Below are positions 24,699 to 41,970 of a stretch of 64,000 nt of DNA, piece by piece. Numbering within the stretch: the stretch's first letter is position 1; every line of letters begins with the position of its first letter. The DNA is from Anas platyrhynchos (taxonomy: Eukaryota; Chordata; Aves; Anseriformes; Anatidae). The stretch spans positions 42,740,501 through 42,804,500 of the forward strand of contig NC_092587.1 in the NCBI RefSeq assembly GCF_047663525.1, read 5' to 3'. The translations under genes were made by a program, and so were the position numbers. The notes beneath the pieces are model-generated. The model was not told the origin of the DNA. It saw only the letters and a program-made list of their open reading frames with translations, and did no database searches.

Positions 24699-26075
24699 CG
24701 CCTCGCCAGCCCCCAGCCCGGACTTCTCGGAGTCGAGAAAGGAATTGGGGGATAAAGAGGGGAACAAAAGAAAGGGGAGGGGGGTTAAAAAACAAAAAAA
24801 AGCAGTGCTAGGTTAGGGTTGTGCCAGTGGGATCACGCCGGGGTGGGAGCCAGGAGGGGATTTTTGTTGTTTTATTTTTTTAATCTTGCCCCAGGTGCAG
24901 CTTTATTCGCACTTGTGCTTGCCTGGGGTGCTGCAGCGGGGCTGGGGCGGGCGGCAGCTTGGTGGCGGGGCCGGGGCTGGGGCTGTGCCCCCCTCCTCAT
25001 GCTGTGTGCGTGGGGACCTGGTGCCCAGCTGAGCCCCCTGGCCCCAGCCCCGCTGGTGTGCTCCACCTGGGGCCAGCACTGCCTGTCGGGTTTCTGTACT
25101 GTTTTTATACCGCTATTTTTTTTTTTAGGAGTGTTTGTGACTTTACCAAGTGTAGGGAACGATGCAGGCCTCCCCTTTTTGGCAGGGGCTGGGTCTGCGG
25201 CCAGCTGTGACAAGCAGTGCGCTGCTTGGGGTCCCCTGGGGGGCCTGGAGCTGGGTGGGGGCCGATGAAATGAGCTCTGCTCACCCCCCCCCGAGGTGTC
25301 CGTGTGCCTTTTTGTTGCGGATTGAACTTTTAGAAACAGTTTATTTTATTCCCTTCCCTATCCTATGTGGCCCCCAAGCCCCTGCAGGCCTGGAAGACGG
25401 GGCTGGGTGGCTGAAGCCCCTTCCCACCTGCAAGTAGGAAATCTGCCCTCGGGAGGCATGCAGCCCCCTTTTTCCCTGTGCACGTCCCTGCTGGAGGATC
25501 ATTTTTCCCCAAGGCGTGCTGCCCTGTGCCCCCCGAGTGCGGGGAGGACACGGCGCTGCCCTCCCTCCCCATCCCCCTGGGGCACCTCGCTTTGTCCCTC
25601 TCCGTGCTCCTGCTGGGGGCGGATTGTGCCCTCCTCCTCCTCTTCTCGGTCTTCCTCGTCCTATTATTTTTATTAAACCACAGCAGCTCTTCACCCCAGT
25701 GCCCCCCTTATTTCCCCGTGCCCCGGGTCTGCCTGCAGGTGGGGTGGTTTTGTACTGCAGTAACCGGCACAGAGAAGCTGAGGAGAAGAGACATCCTCGG
25801 CCTTCCTCTTGTCCCTTACCCGTGAGCGGGGCCAGCACTTTCCCCCCCTGCTCCGGGGGCCTTTTTGCCCTTTTTTTCTACTCTTTCCAACCTCTCTGCC
25901 CGTCTGTCCCTACGGTTTTTTATATGTGTGTACATACTGTAACTGGGGGGGGCGGGAGGCTGCCGAGGAAGCCTGCTCCCCCCTGGAGCCCAGCAGGGTG
26001 AGAGGTGTGGGGGGGGCTCCCAGCTCCGGGCCCCCTGCGCATCCATCTACCCAATAAAGCCGAGTGTCACCATGT
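24699..26075 (+). other. SREBF2: SREBF2 3'UTR
   Basis: Runs from the TAA at 24696-24698 to just beyond the AATAAA at 26053-26058. It is GC-rich with several homopolymer tracts and contains the sequence tttttttttta near 25117. An earlier attaaa at about 25673 could give a shorter transcript. No open frame here has support. Confidence 0.75.
26053..26058 (+). terminator. SREBF2: SREBF2 poly(A) signal
   Basis: AATAAA in ctacccAATAAAgccgagtg, followed by a GT-rich stretch (ccctgtgtgcccg). It lies about 75 bases from the poly(A) signal of the oppositely directed SHISA8. Confidence 0.8.
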
Positions 26076-26132
26076 CACCCTGTGTGCCCGCTCTGTCCCC
26101 CCAGCCACGCGGGAGCCGTACACCTCAACGTG

Positions 26133-26138
26133 TTTATT
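26133..26138 (-). terminator. SHISA8: SHISA8 poly(A) signal
   Basis: TTTATT on the plus strand reads as AATAAA on the minus strand, about 135 bases after the SHISA8 stop. The SHISA8 3'UTR is therefore short. Confidence 0.75.
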
Positions 26139-26272
26139 ACCAAGGGGGAGGCCGGGGCCGTGGGGAAGGGGTGCCCATGGTCCCGCTGTCTGGAGTCCAT
26201 TGCCTGTCCTCGTGGTGGGCTGAGACCGGTCCCAACTCCTCGGCCACGGTGTCACCTCCTCGCTGGCTGGCA

Positions 26273-32350
<6,078 letters not shown>

Positions 32351-35300
32351 GCATCCGTCCCCCAAAATTGTACAGCCCCCCCGGGGGGAGCTGGGGGGGT
32401 CGTGGGTGTCGGGCTGGGTCCGGGAAAGGGGGCGTCGGGGGGAAGGGGAGAGCCCCGCAGCTTGGGGGGCCCGGGGGGAGAGGTGTGGGGAAGGGGGAGA
32501 GGGGGTCACCAGGTCTGGAGAGCGTCAGGGAGAGCTGAGACCCCCCCGGGGTTAAGTGTGGCCAGGGCGAGGGGCAGGCACAGGGCCCCTCATCCCCTCC
32601 TGGGGCTCCCCGCGCCCCCAGCATCGCCCTGGTCTCCTCGGGCAAGCCACCCTCCTGGCCCAGAGCCGGGAGGAGATTTGGAAACATCGCTGGAAAGATG
32701 CAGCCGGAGCCGGGGCCGCCTCTGATGGGCCCCGAGTGCCGCAGTCTGCTGAGCGAGACCCATTTTGCAAGGTAGCTGTGAGCCCCCAGAGCCTCCCGAA
32801 GAGATCCAAAGGCAGCCAGGCGGCACAAAGCCCTGCATCGCCAAACCCACCGGCCCTCGGGGGGCTCCGCTTGGAGGCACCAGCCCTGGGAAGTTGCAGG
32901 CCTGGGGGCTGTTAGTGCTCACGGCCGTGCCAGCGCCTGCAAGAGAAGTTTGCTGGTGCCCAGGTGATGGCAGGAATCGTTTCTGGGAGATTGCTCGCAA
33001 GCAGAGCACCCCCCGGGGCCGGCAGGCTTATCAGGCTGGTAGCAGGCTGAGCGAGAAACTGGCCAAAATCAGGGATTTTGTAGGGAAATTGTTGCCTGGG
33101 ATGACCTGGGAGAACGGGAATACTTCTTTTTTGTGGGGGAGGAACGCTCACAGATCCCACTTAAGGGGGATCTCAGTGCCTGTGGCTTGGAGAGGGCAGC
33201 GCGCGGGCAGGAGCCACAGGAAATTCAGGTTGGTGGGGACCCCGAGGGAAAACCCAAAGGACATGGAGGAGGAGGGAGCGTGCTGTCTGCACCAGTGCTG
33301 TCAAAGCCTTGGGTGCCAGGGGGCTTGGCCACAGCCTGGGGGCTGCCCCCAGTGGGACACGGTGCCACTGCCGGAGGGATCCCACGGCACGCGCTGTAGG
33401 GCGGCCCCCAGCTGGGGACAGAGCTGGGGACACGTCAGGGGACATCAGATGTGCTGGGGGGGCATGGGGACGTGGTGACAGAGCCCCTGGCCGCCCCGCT
33501 CCCAGCCCGGCACGCACAGGGGTTTTATTCCCCCGCCTGTGCTCGGTGCCGTGGCTGGGAAATGGGCTGCCGGAGAAGCCGTGCGCCGTAATGGCCCATC
33601 TAAAACACAGGAGCATATGTGCGCTTACCATTAAGATTATAATTGCAAACATTCCCAAGTTGAGATTTGCGAGCTCCCAGCTTCCCAAAGGCGGCTGCAG
33701 CCGAACCCAAACGACATCCAGAGCAACGAGGGGAAAATGTGTTCAGAGCGAGAGCCTCGCTGCTGCTGCTGTTGTTGGATGGATGCGGTGCTGGCTGCAG
33801 AGGGACGCTGCGTGTAGGGCCAGCCCTGGCTGCCTTGCTGGTGATGCCCACCCTAGTGAATGGGGTGGGAGCAGCCCCGTCCCTCCATGCCAGCACCAAG
33901 CCCCACAGCAATCCCAACGCTTTCCCCCATTTTGGGGCTGGCAGCAGCAGAGCTCACGTTATCTGGGGGGGTGTTTTCGAGGCTCAGCCTGCAGGAGGAG
34001 GCCATATGGCCGGGAACAGCGGCATGCTGGCCCCGTGGCAGCCCGGCACAGCATCCAAGTGCCAAGTGGCCCCGGCCGGCAGCCAGCACCACGGGACGCC
34101 CCCGCGCACAGCCCTGCCCCTCCTCGGCCCCGGGCACTGGGCACAGGGCCACGGGGGTGGGCTCGTGCCCCCCTTGTTCAGGGTGCCCTCTGAAACGGGG
34201 TGGGCTGCAGGCACCTGGCTTGGCTGCCTCTGTTTTGGGGTGGCCGTCGTGCTGTGTTACGCCTGCTCCGTGGCCGTGCTGGCAGCAGATGCAAACCTCG
34301 TCCCCTCCCCAAAATGCCCCATGGGGGCACTCGGATAGACGTGGTTGTCCCACAGCCCCTCTCCCCCGTCCCTCCCCGCCATGCTGTCCTGATGTGCGGC
34401 ACCTCCGTAGCCCCACCGGGCTCTTAATGAGAAGTTAATTGGAGCTGACGCCGCCCGACCGGCACAGGGCTCTCCTGGGGCTGCGGGTCCATGGCAGCGC
34501 CATGAGGTGTGAGGGGAGGCACGGAGCTGTGGGTGGATGTGCTCCAAGGCAGGGGCTGCAGTGCCTTTATTCCCTCTTGACCCATTTAAAGCCAGCATCG
34601 GTGACTAAGGGAGCTGGCGGGAGGATAAAAATACCTCCCACACGCTCCCTGCGAGGCCGGGGATGGAAACAGGGGTGCCGTCACCTCTCCGGGGACTGCC
34701 CGGGGTCACTGCTGTGCAGTCCCAAAGATCGAGGCCGTGCTGGTGGGCTCAGGACACCGACACTTTGCTGGCATCCTGCAACTGCTCCTGGCTCCCTCAG
34801 CAACAAGCCCACGGGTTCAGGGTCTCCTGCCCCATCCCACCCAGCCAAGCCCCATCCCCAGGGCTGGAGGAGGTTTACGAAGCAGTGAGGAAAGTAGTCT
34901 CCTGCCCACAGACCCAAATCTCTCAGCTTTCACTCGCTTTGGAGAAGAAAGGGGCGAAACCCGGGCAGGTGCCGGCAGGAGGCTGCATTTAGAGGCAGAG
35001 GTGTTTTTGGGATCATTTCGGGTGCCTGCTGCTTGCAGGGCATGTGGGGAGCTCAGCACCAGACATCCCAACACTGCTGTCCCCGAGGGACCCAAATATC
35101 CACCTGGACCCCGCGGGGCGATGCCTGGATGCCCGCCGGGGTGTAACTCAGCTGCCTGGGGCACCGGAGCTGCGGGGAGAGCAGCGCACGCCCAACCTGG
35201 CAGTCCTGCTTCCTAAATCTGCAATTCCAGCCCGGCTGTATTTTCGTCTTTCTAATAATAAGTGCGAATACAGTGGGGATGAATCACAGGCTGCAGGCTG

Positions 35301-35372
35301 CAGGTTTTGCACCCCCCACCCCCTTGCTGTAAATCCGTCCTGGTTGGGAGCAGGGCTGCTGGGGCAGGGGCT

Positions 35373-35427
35373 GGGACACAGAGGGGACACAGAGGGGACA
35401 CAGAGGGGACTTAGAGGGGACACGTAG
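35373..35427. repeat. 11-base tandem repeat
   Basis: Five head-to-tail copies of GGGACACAGAG. The first three are identical and the last two have small changes. Confidence 0.9.
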
Positions 35428-36322
35428 GGGATGCTGTCCCAGGCCAGCTCCAACCTCCCCTTTCACCTCCCAGCCATATCCATCGCATCCAGGAGCCGAG
35501 TCCCCTCACGCTCCCATTTCCACCAGTATTTCGGCGTGCCACAGCAACATTTCAATCCCGAGGGACTCCAGCAGCATCCCCGCAGACCCCTGCCCCGTGG
35601 CTCTTTGCCCCCCAGGGTTTGGGTACCTCTGCCCCCCGCCTGCTCCCGGCCCCAAGCACAGAGCAGCCCCCCTGGTCACCGCTGGCTCTGCCCGCTGGGA
35701 ACCGCTGGCTTTGTTGCAAGGACCTTTTGCAAATGTTAATGCTTTCCTTGCGCTGGAGAGCTCTGCGGATGATCTGCCAGAACGGATTTCACACGCTTCT
35801 CCTAAAATTATGCCCTTTGCTTTCCCGGCGCTGGAGACGAAGCGCAGCCCGGCGTGCCAGCGGCATGCGAGGAGCACGGCTTGCCGCTGCGCAGGCAGCA
35901 GAGCAGGGCTGAGCCCTGCCCGGGTGGGCTCTCCTGGAGCCCACCGCAGCTTGGACACAGCCCCTGCAGCCCCTGCAGCCACCTCCTGCGTTGGCAACGC
36001 TGCCGGGGAGGTGCCCGGTGGGCACTGGCTGCCCCCGTGCCCTGCACCTCCCCGGGGACCCCGGGTGCCTGTCCCGCATCCCCGGGGGCTGCCCTCGCTC
36101 TGTCTGGGCTGGGGGTGATTCCCGACCCCCGAGGCATGTGTGTGGTGTTATGGGGAGCTTTCATTTACCCCCGCAGCCACCCTAAGCTATAAAGGACATT
36201 CGGGGTTTGCCCTCCCCCGGCAGGAGCCCCCCCACCTATTCATATTGGGAAATGCAGCAGGGGGGATCCAGACCCGGCCCTGTCCTCCCCAGCAGTGAGC
36301 AGCTACTCATGAATATCGTGGC

Positions 36323-36360
36323 TGTGGTTAGAGCTGATTTAATACAGCTTAAATGACTCA
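36323..36360. promoter_or_regulatory. Candidate enhancer core: RUNX and AP-1 motifs
   Basis: TGTGGTTA (RUNX) at 36323-36330 and TGACTCA (AP-1) at 36354-36360 lie in an AT-richer block inside GC-rich DNA, about 5 kb downstream of TNFRSF13C. Function is inferred only. Confidence 0.3.
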
Positions 36361-36367
36361 TTGGGGA

Positions 36368-36412
36368 ATTTTTTTATTTTTTTTTATTTTTATTTTATTT
36401 TATTTTTAATAG
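36368..36412. repeat. TTTTA-type simple repeat
   Basis: T-rich run with periodic A (tttttatttttattttatt), a simple AT-rich tract. Confidence 0.8.
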
Positions 36413-37177
36413 CTGGCGGTGTCACTACAGGGCACGAAGTTTGCTTGGCTGAGTTTGTTTCCCTGCTTCTTGGCACAGATAAACAAGCGAGGAGCTGGAG
36501 AGCGAGCGAGAAGCCCACGGAGGACGTCCCCAGGCGAGCAGCGTGCCTCACCTTCCCCCATCCCTGCACATTTAGGAGGAAAGCACCCGCAGCGGCTCCT
36601 CCATCGCCACCTCCATTGATGGTCCGGGGCCACCAGTGGTGGTGACAGGGGACTGGTGACAACAAGCCCACGGAGGACACCCCCAGGGATGCTCCTCATG
36701 GCTCACTGGCTGCAGAGCCTCCCAGCTAGGGAAAACTTCCCCGTTCCCTGCTTGCACAGTGCATGGGGTACAGGCTGAGAGCGTCGTGCGTCAGCCCCCG
36801 GCACCCTGTGGGGTTTTTCCCTGGGGTGTCCCGGCCCCGCAGCCCAGCTGTGCTCTGTCCCCGCTGCCTCCTGTGCCGGTGCCGCCGCCTGCCATCGATC
36901 CGGGCCCAGAATAGCTGCTGCCAGCAGCCGGCCGACGCCGCAGCCACCAGGGGAAGGGCACGGCCGATGTCCCCCTCCTCGCCCCGCAGCCCCCCGCTGC
37001 TGGCACCGGTGCTGGGTGTGCTGGAGGCGAGGGAGAAGGGAAATAGGGCAACGGGTGGAAGGGGGAGGACGCAAGGGAGGGGCTGTGCGAGGTGCTGCCG
37101 GCACCGGCTGTCCCACTGGAGGGGCTGGGGCACTTTGGGCAGCTGCTGGAGGCAGGTCCCCTTCTGCTCCACGCCAC

Positions 37178-37345
37178 TTCTGCTCCACTTCCATTTCGAT
37201 TTCCGTTCCCACTGCCACTCCACTTTCACTCCACTTCTACTTCCACTCCATTTCCAGTCCCATTTCCATTCCCACTTCCATTTCCACTTCCACTTCCATT
37301 CCTGTTCCCATTTATTCTCCAATTCCATTTCTCCACCCACTCCCA
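37178..37345. repeat. Degenerate hexanucleotide pyrimidine tract (CCATTT/CCACTT)
   Basis: About 28 degenerate copies of a six-base unit, CCATTT or CCACTT. The strand asymmetry is strong, with almost no G on the plus strand. Confidence 0.85.
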
Positions 37346-38034
37346 CCACCCCCTGACCCCCCCCCCCGACGTGCTGGGGCTGCAGCATCACTTTGCCACC
37401 CCCACCTCCCGCCCAGCCCCGCCGGTGTGCACCACAGAGCCAGGATCTGGCCCCTCCTGTGCGCACCCCTCTCTCCCGACCTGAGCTGGCTTTTCCCTGG
37501 GCTGCTTTTCCCGCAGAGAAGAACTCCCCAGGCTGCTGGGGGCACTTCTGCATGATTTTATCCTGTGGGGAACAGCTTGCTGAGAGTTGGACTGAAAAGA
37601 GGTAGCTTGGGGTTTTTTCTTTTCGTTTTTTTTTTTCTTTCCCTGGGCACAGCCTTGGGGGTGCATGCGGAGAACCAGAGCTGCTCTGGAGCAGTGTCCG
37701 AGTGTCCCAATGGCACAGCCCTGTTAGAAACAAACCCTCAGAGATGAGATTCTTGCAGACCTCCCCCCGTGTTTGTCCCCTGGCTGCACCCAGTGGCATT
37801 AGGGGCGGGTGGCATCACCCAGGGGAGTCCCCAGAACCGGTGAGGAAGGAGCTGGGGTGAAGGGTTTGGAGGGGCTGGATCCAGGGGGAGACCCACTCTG
37901 CGCAGTGGGTACCCCCATTAAACATCTCCCCGGGTGCCCTGCTGGAAGCCACGCGGGCCCAAAGCGATCCTGACACCCAGTAAAGGAAACGGAGGCTGAT
38001 TTAAGTTGAGTGGTTTTTTTGTGTGTGTTGGCTG

Positions 38035-38086
38035 TTTTGTTGTGTTTTCTTTTTTTTTTTCTTTTTTTTTTTTTTTTTTAATTCTT
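38035..38086. repeat. Long poly(T) tract
   Basis: Two runs of about 10 and 17 T separated by a C, with a tail of mixed T and A. It could be the poly(A) end of a minus-strand retrocopy, but no parent gene is recognised next to it. Confidence 0.7.
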
Positions 38087-40142
38087 TCCTTAAGTGCGAA
38101 CACCATCTGGCTCCCCGAACTCCGTCAGCGCTTCCAGTCCCGAGGCGGCTTCGCTCCTGCTAATTACTGTCATTACGCGGTGGGGTAGTGATTAGGGACG
38201 GATGCTGACGAGCGGCGTCAGGAGGGCCGCGTCCCCCGACAGCCTCGGCCCACAGAGCCGGGCAGCCGGGAAGCAGCCGAGGCCTTTTCCAGCTGGGGGC
38301 CGTCGCCTTTGGTTGGAAGGGGCATTTTGGTACCCGGCAGGGGGGATAGGCACCGGCACCCAGGCACCCAGCCGGCAGGAGTTTTGGGGGGCTGAGGGCA
38401 GGGGTTATGTCAGGCTGGCGCAGCTGCCCCCACAGGTGAACGAGCAGGAGATGAAACCTGCTGGGGCTTTCCCCAGACTTTCCCCCCACACTGCTCGCTC
38501 CGAAATCCCGGGTCCCCCCCCCCCGGCAGGTGAGGCCCGGCCTCGGCAGCCTTTCAAGGAACCAAAGCGGGGGGCTGGGAGGCCAGAGGGAAACCCAGCC
38601 CCTGCCCCATGGGGGAAGAGAGAAACTGCCACGGGGAGGCACCGGGGGCTGCGGGAGGGCTCCCAGGAGAGGGGATCCGCTTCATGCTGCTGTTTCTTCC
38701 CTTTCCCTGGGCTGTCCAACGAAGGAGATGCGTGGTGAGGCACCTGAAGAAGTAAGAGCAGGAGCCCCCGCCCCAGCAGAAAGAAGGCCTTTTTTGGCAG
38801 GATTTTTGCAGGATTTCCTTTTCCAAACCACCACACTGGTGTGGGTGGATGCCACACAAACAGGCCTCAGCTGTGGAAATGGGAGGGGGGTGCGTGACAG
38901 TCCCACTCCTGCCACCTCCTGTCCTGTTCTCTGTGAAGCAGGTAGCTCTGCCTCTCACAAGCACACCCTCTGCCAGTGCCAAAATGTCCCCAGCTGGGCA
39001 CGGGCTGGTTCCCAAAGCAATCGTGTTTGTTTTTCCCCAAACCAGGCATGCAAAGGTTGCATCCCCCAGTGACGGGGACACAACTGCGTTGGGCATTAGC
39101 TGGATCAAGGCTCAGCCCAGCCAGCACTTTGAGGTTTGGGAGAGGACTTGTGTTGAAGAACTTGGTCCCTCATGCCCTGCGGCAGCTCGTGTGGCTCCCC
39201 TGATGGGGTGAAGGACGTGAAACCAGCTCCAGCATCCATGGCTGGGGGAGGAGGGGGGCATCACCCTCTAACAGCACGCGGTCCTGCACCCCAGAGGAGC
39301 CAACGTCACCCGGCAGTCACTGGTCGATCCCACCATGATCTGCAGACCTACATGGCCCACAGGATGAGCACGGCAACATCCTCCAGCTTCTGAAGACCAC
39401 GGTAGAGAGGAGAGCACTCTAGGTGGGCCCAGCCCCCATGACCGGCCGTCCATCGATGGTGACATCGGGTACCAGAACCGGTGGTGGATCGGGAGCAAAG
39501 CTGGAAACGTTGAATGGAGCTCATCCCAATGACAACTTCATTTCCAAATCTGCTTGCCCAGGCGAGCCACCGGCATGTGTGTGAAGAAGGCCATCGAGGG
39601 AGAGCTGCCTCGGACCGGCAATTCTCGCGCGCAGCAACCCCCCGGAGACACGCAGATGAATGAAGTCATCCCTCCCACGCTCACATCGCTCCCTGCCTGG
39701 TTGTGTGCAGCACGGAAACATCCATCACCGGGAGTCCTGTCACCACGAGTGACACGCGGCATTTTTGCAGCCACCGTGAGCTGAAGCGATGGTTGTCTGG
39801 GGCCAGCGTGACAAGCTCCTGCGGCCAGCGTGCCTCTCGACCAGCAGGCTCCATTGCCTGCCCCTGGTCCTCGCTGACTGCAGTCACTGTAGCTTGGAGC
39901 TAAGGCAGATTTCTCCAGCCTCCTTCCCTCGCTCCCTGCTCGGAAAGGCGAACTCGCTTCCCAGCCCCAGGGCACCCAGATGCAGGGGGGGGTCCCACCA
40001 GTGCCCACGGGTGCCTGTCACCCATGGGAGCACCCCGAGGGAGCGGGGACCTGGGTGTCACGGCGAGCAGGAGATGGGGAGGCAGGACTGTGCATGGAGA
40101 AGATGCTGCATGAGCGATGCTCCGTTTGGCCCCAAGTCTCAT

Positions 40143-40148
40143 TTTATT
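40143..40148 (-). terminator. TNFRSF13C: TNFRSF13C poly(A) signal
   Basis: TTTATT on the plus strand gives AATAAA on the minus strand, about 420 bases after the TNFRSF13C stop, so 40569 down to about 40120 is the 3'UTR. Confidence 0.7.
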
Positions 40149-40568
40149 GAGGTCAGGAGCAAAAAATCGAGATAACGGGAATGGGTTTCATCTTAATGTA
40201 CCCCCTGCTCCCCCCCTTTCTGGTTGCCCAGCCCCATGTCCCTACAAGTCCCCCCCTCCAGCAGCAGACCCATCCGGGCTCCCCAGTTCACCCACACCCG
40301 CACTGTGGCAGCCTGGCAGAGGCAGAGCAGCCCCCGCGATGCTCCCTCCTCACCGGCCCCATCCCTGCCTCTTCCAGGCGTGGCTCCTTCGGCTTCCTCC
40401 GGCGATTACAGGCACGCAATCCACAAAAATGGCAAAGTGGCAAAAGTGACAAATGGCAAAGCCCAGTTCTGGTGCAGCTCAGGTCCACGCCGGGCCTTTC
40501 CCACCCGGGGAAGGGCTCTGTCTGGCTGCAGGGGGCAACCGGAGAGCCCCGGCCCCATCTCCAGTCCG

Positions 40569-41970
40569 TCACGGTCTCTCCTGGCCCACGCAGTCCTGGG
40601 TGGTTTTGGTGGTGACCAAGGCGGTGGCGCCCAGCTCGGTGGCCGGCAGCGGGAAGCCGTGGCCGTGCTCCTCGTGGCGGGGCCAGGGGGCGGCCAGCAG
40701 CACCACGTCGCGCTCGCCATCGCCCTGGCAGCACGGCCGCCGCTTCGTGCTGTCCCTCCCGGGCGGCCCCGCTGCCTTCAGGCCGCCGTTGAGGTGCGGG
40801 CAGGGGCCCCGAGCTGGGTCGGCCTCCCCCAGCGGAGCAGCGGGGTCCGGGTAAGCGGGGCTGGGCAGGGGGCCGGTTTCACCCAGGCTTTCTGAGAGAA
40901 GGGCAAGAGAAAGGGTGAGGGGCTGTGATGGGGTCCCAGGACACAGATCTCCCCCCGTTTCTCCTTAAATGTCGCTTTGTAGTGTTTTTACCCCCCCTGA
41001 GCGCAATAGGGGAAGCGAAGCTGCGCACTTGCACCTCCTGTCTCCCGTGAGCCCGTGCTGGCGGTGAGCAACCGGCCCGGCCGCTTCCCTCTTAAAAATA
41101 GACTTGTTTACAGCAGCACGCGGCCCCGCGCCGCCCCGCGCTGGATTTCTCCCTCCCCTTTCATTTCTGACACTGCTCCCGGCTGTCCCCGGTGGGCACC
41201 GTGGCCTCGCCCCCTGGAGATGCCCTGTGGGGAGAGGCACGGCCCCGTCCCTCGTCCCTCGTCCCTCGCCCCATCCCCGGTGCCTTTGGGGACCAGGCTC
41301 TGCTGCACCTCACCCACAAGGTGGGACGTGAGTGGGACGGTGTCATCTGAGGTGACACGGGGCCAGCAGGGTGAGCACGAGGTTTCCTACCTTTGGCCTC
41401 CTGCTCCGTCTTCCTCCTCTTCCTCCTCTGCTTGCTCGCCTTGCAGCCCAGGAGGCCGCAGAGGGCGGCCAGAACCAGGAGGAGCACCACCAGCGCGGGG
41501 ACCCCGAAGAGCAGGAGGGTGCTGGGCAGGTCCACGGAGGACAGGGTGGGCGGCGGGGCCGAGGTGGGCGCCACGTGGACGGGCTCTGCTGTGGTGCGAA
41601 ACGCCGGCGGGGTCAGGAGGGGGAGAGCTGGGGCGAGGGGCAGAGGGCGGTGGCGTTACCCACCAGGCCTCCCGGCCTCTGGATTTGGTGGTGGAGATTG
41701 AAGGAGCGGGACCTTCATCGCCATCCACCTCCTACCCCATCACCACCACCACCACCCACGGGAGAAGGTTCCCTCCAGCCCAACCCTGGGGTGCCCTCCA
41801 GCCCCTTCACCCGCCAGTGCCCGGCCCCGGCCGCCCTTACTTGCGTTGTCCTTGAAGAGGTCGGAGCACCTGACGCAGAACCTGGTCAGGGGGTCAAAGC
41901 ACTGCGAGGGGAGGCAGGCGGCGACGGCGTCTGCTTTTCCCGAGGAGGCCATGGCCGAGCGCTCCCGCAT
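40569..41970 (-). CDS. TNFRSF13C: TNFRSF13C, BAFF receptor (complete)
   Basis: Exons in coding order are 41970-41841, 41588-41391 and 40891-40569. They join to 216 codons plus stop. The short ectodomain has a single partial cysteine-rich domain, CLPSQCFDPLTRFCVRC, with Cys at 19, 24, 32 and 35. These are the positions I recall for human BAFF-R if translation starts at the upstream ATG at 41970. A second in-frame ATG at 41952 would give 210 residues. DPL replaces the human DLL turn that contacts BAFF. There is no signal peptide, as expected for this type III protein. The membrane segment is about 66-92 and is followed by a basic stretch (KQRRKRRK). The tail ends with PLPATELGATALVTTKT, matching the TRAF3-binding PVPATEL region. 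It gives B cells their survival signal through TRAF3 and non-canonical NF-kB. Confidence 0.95.

Larger units (their letters stand above)
32351..40119. other. Gene-poor interval between SHISA8 and TNFRSF13C
   Basis: I found no recognisable gene in this interval. It contains an 11-base minisatellite, a CCATTT-like pyrimidine tract, T-rich tracts near 36368 and 38035, and several AT-richer blocks (33590-33670, 35215-35290, 35725-35820, 36230-36360) that stand out from the GC-rich background and could be regulatory. The stretch 39240-39920 has no match that I recognise. Confidence 0.5.

Noticed and set aside
38035-38086. Poly(T) tract as the tail of a processed pseudogene
   Set aside because: No recognisable parent coding sequence lies next to it and no flanking target-site duplication was found.
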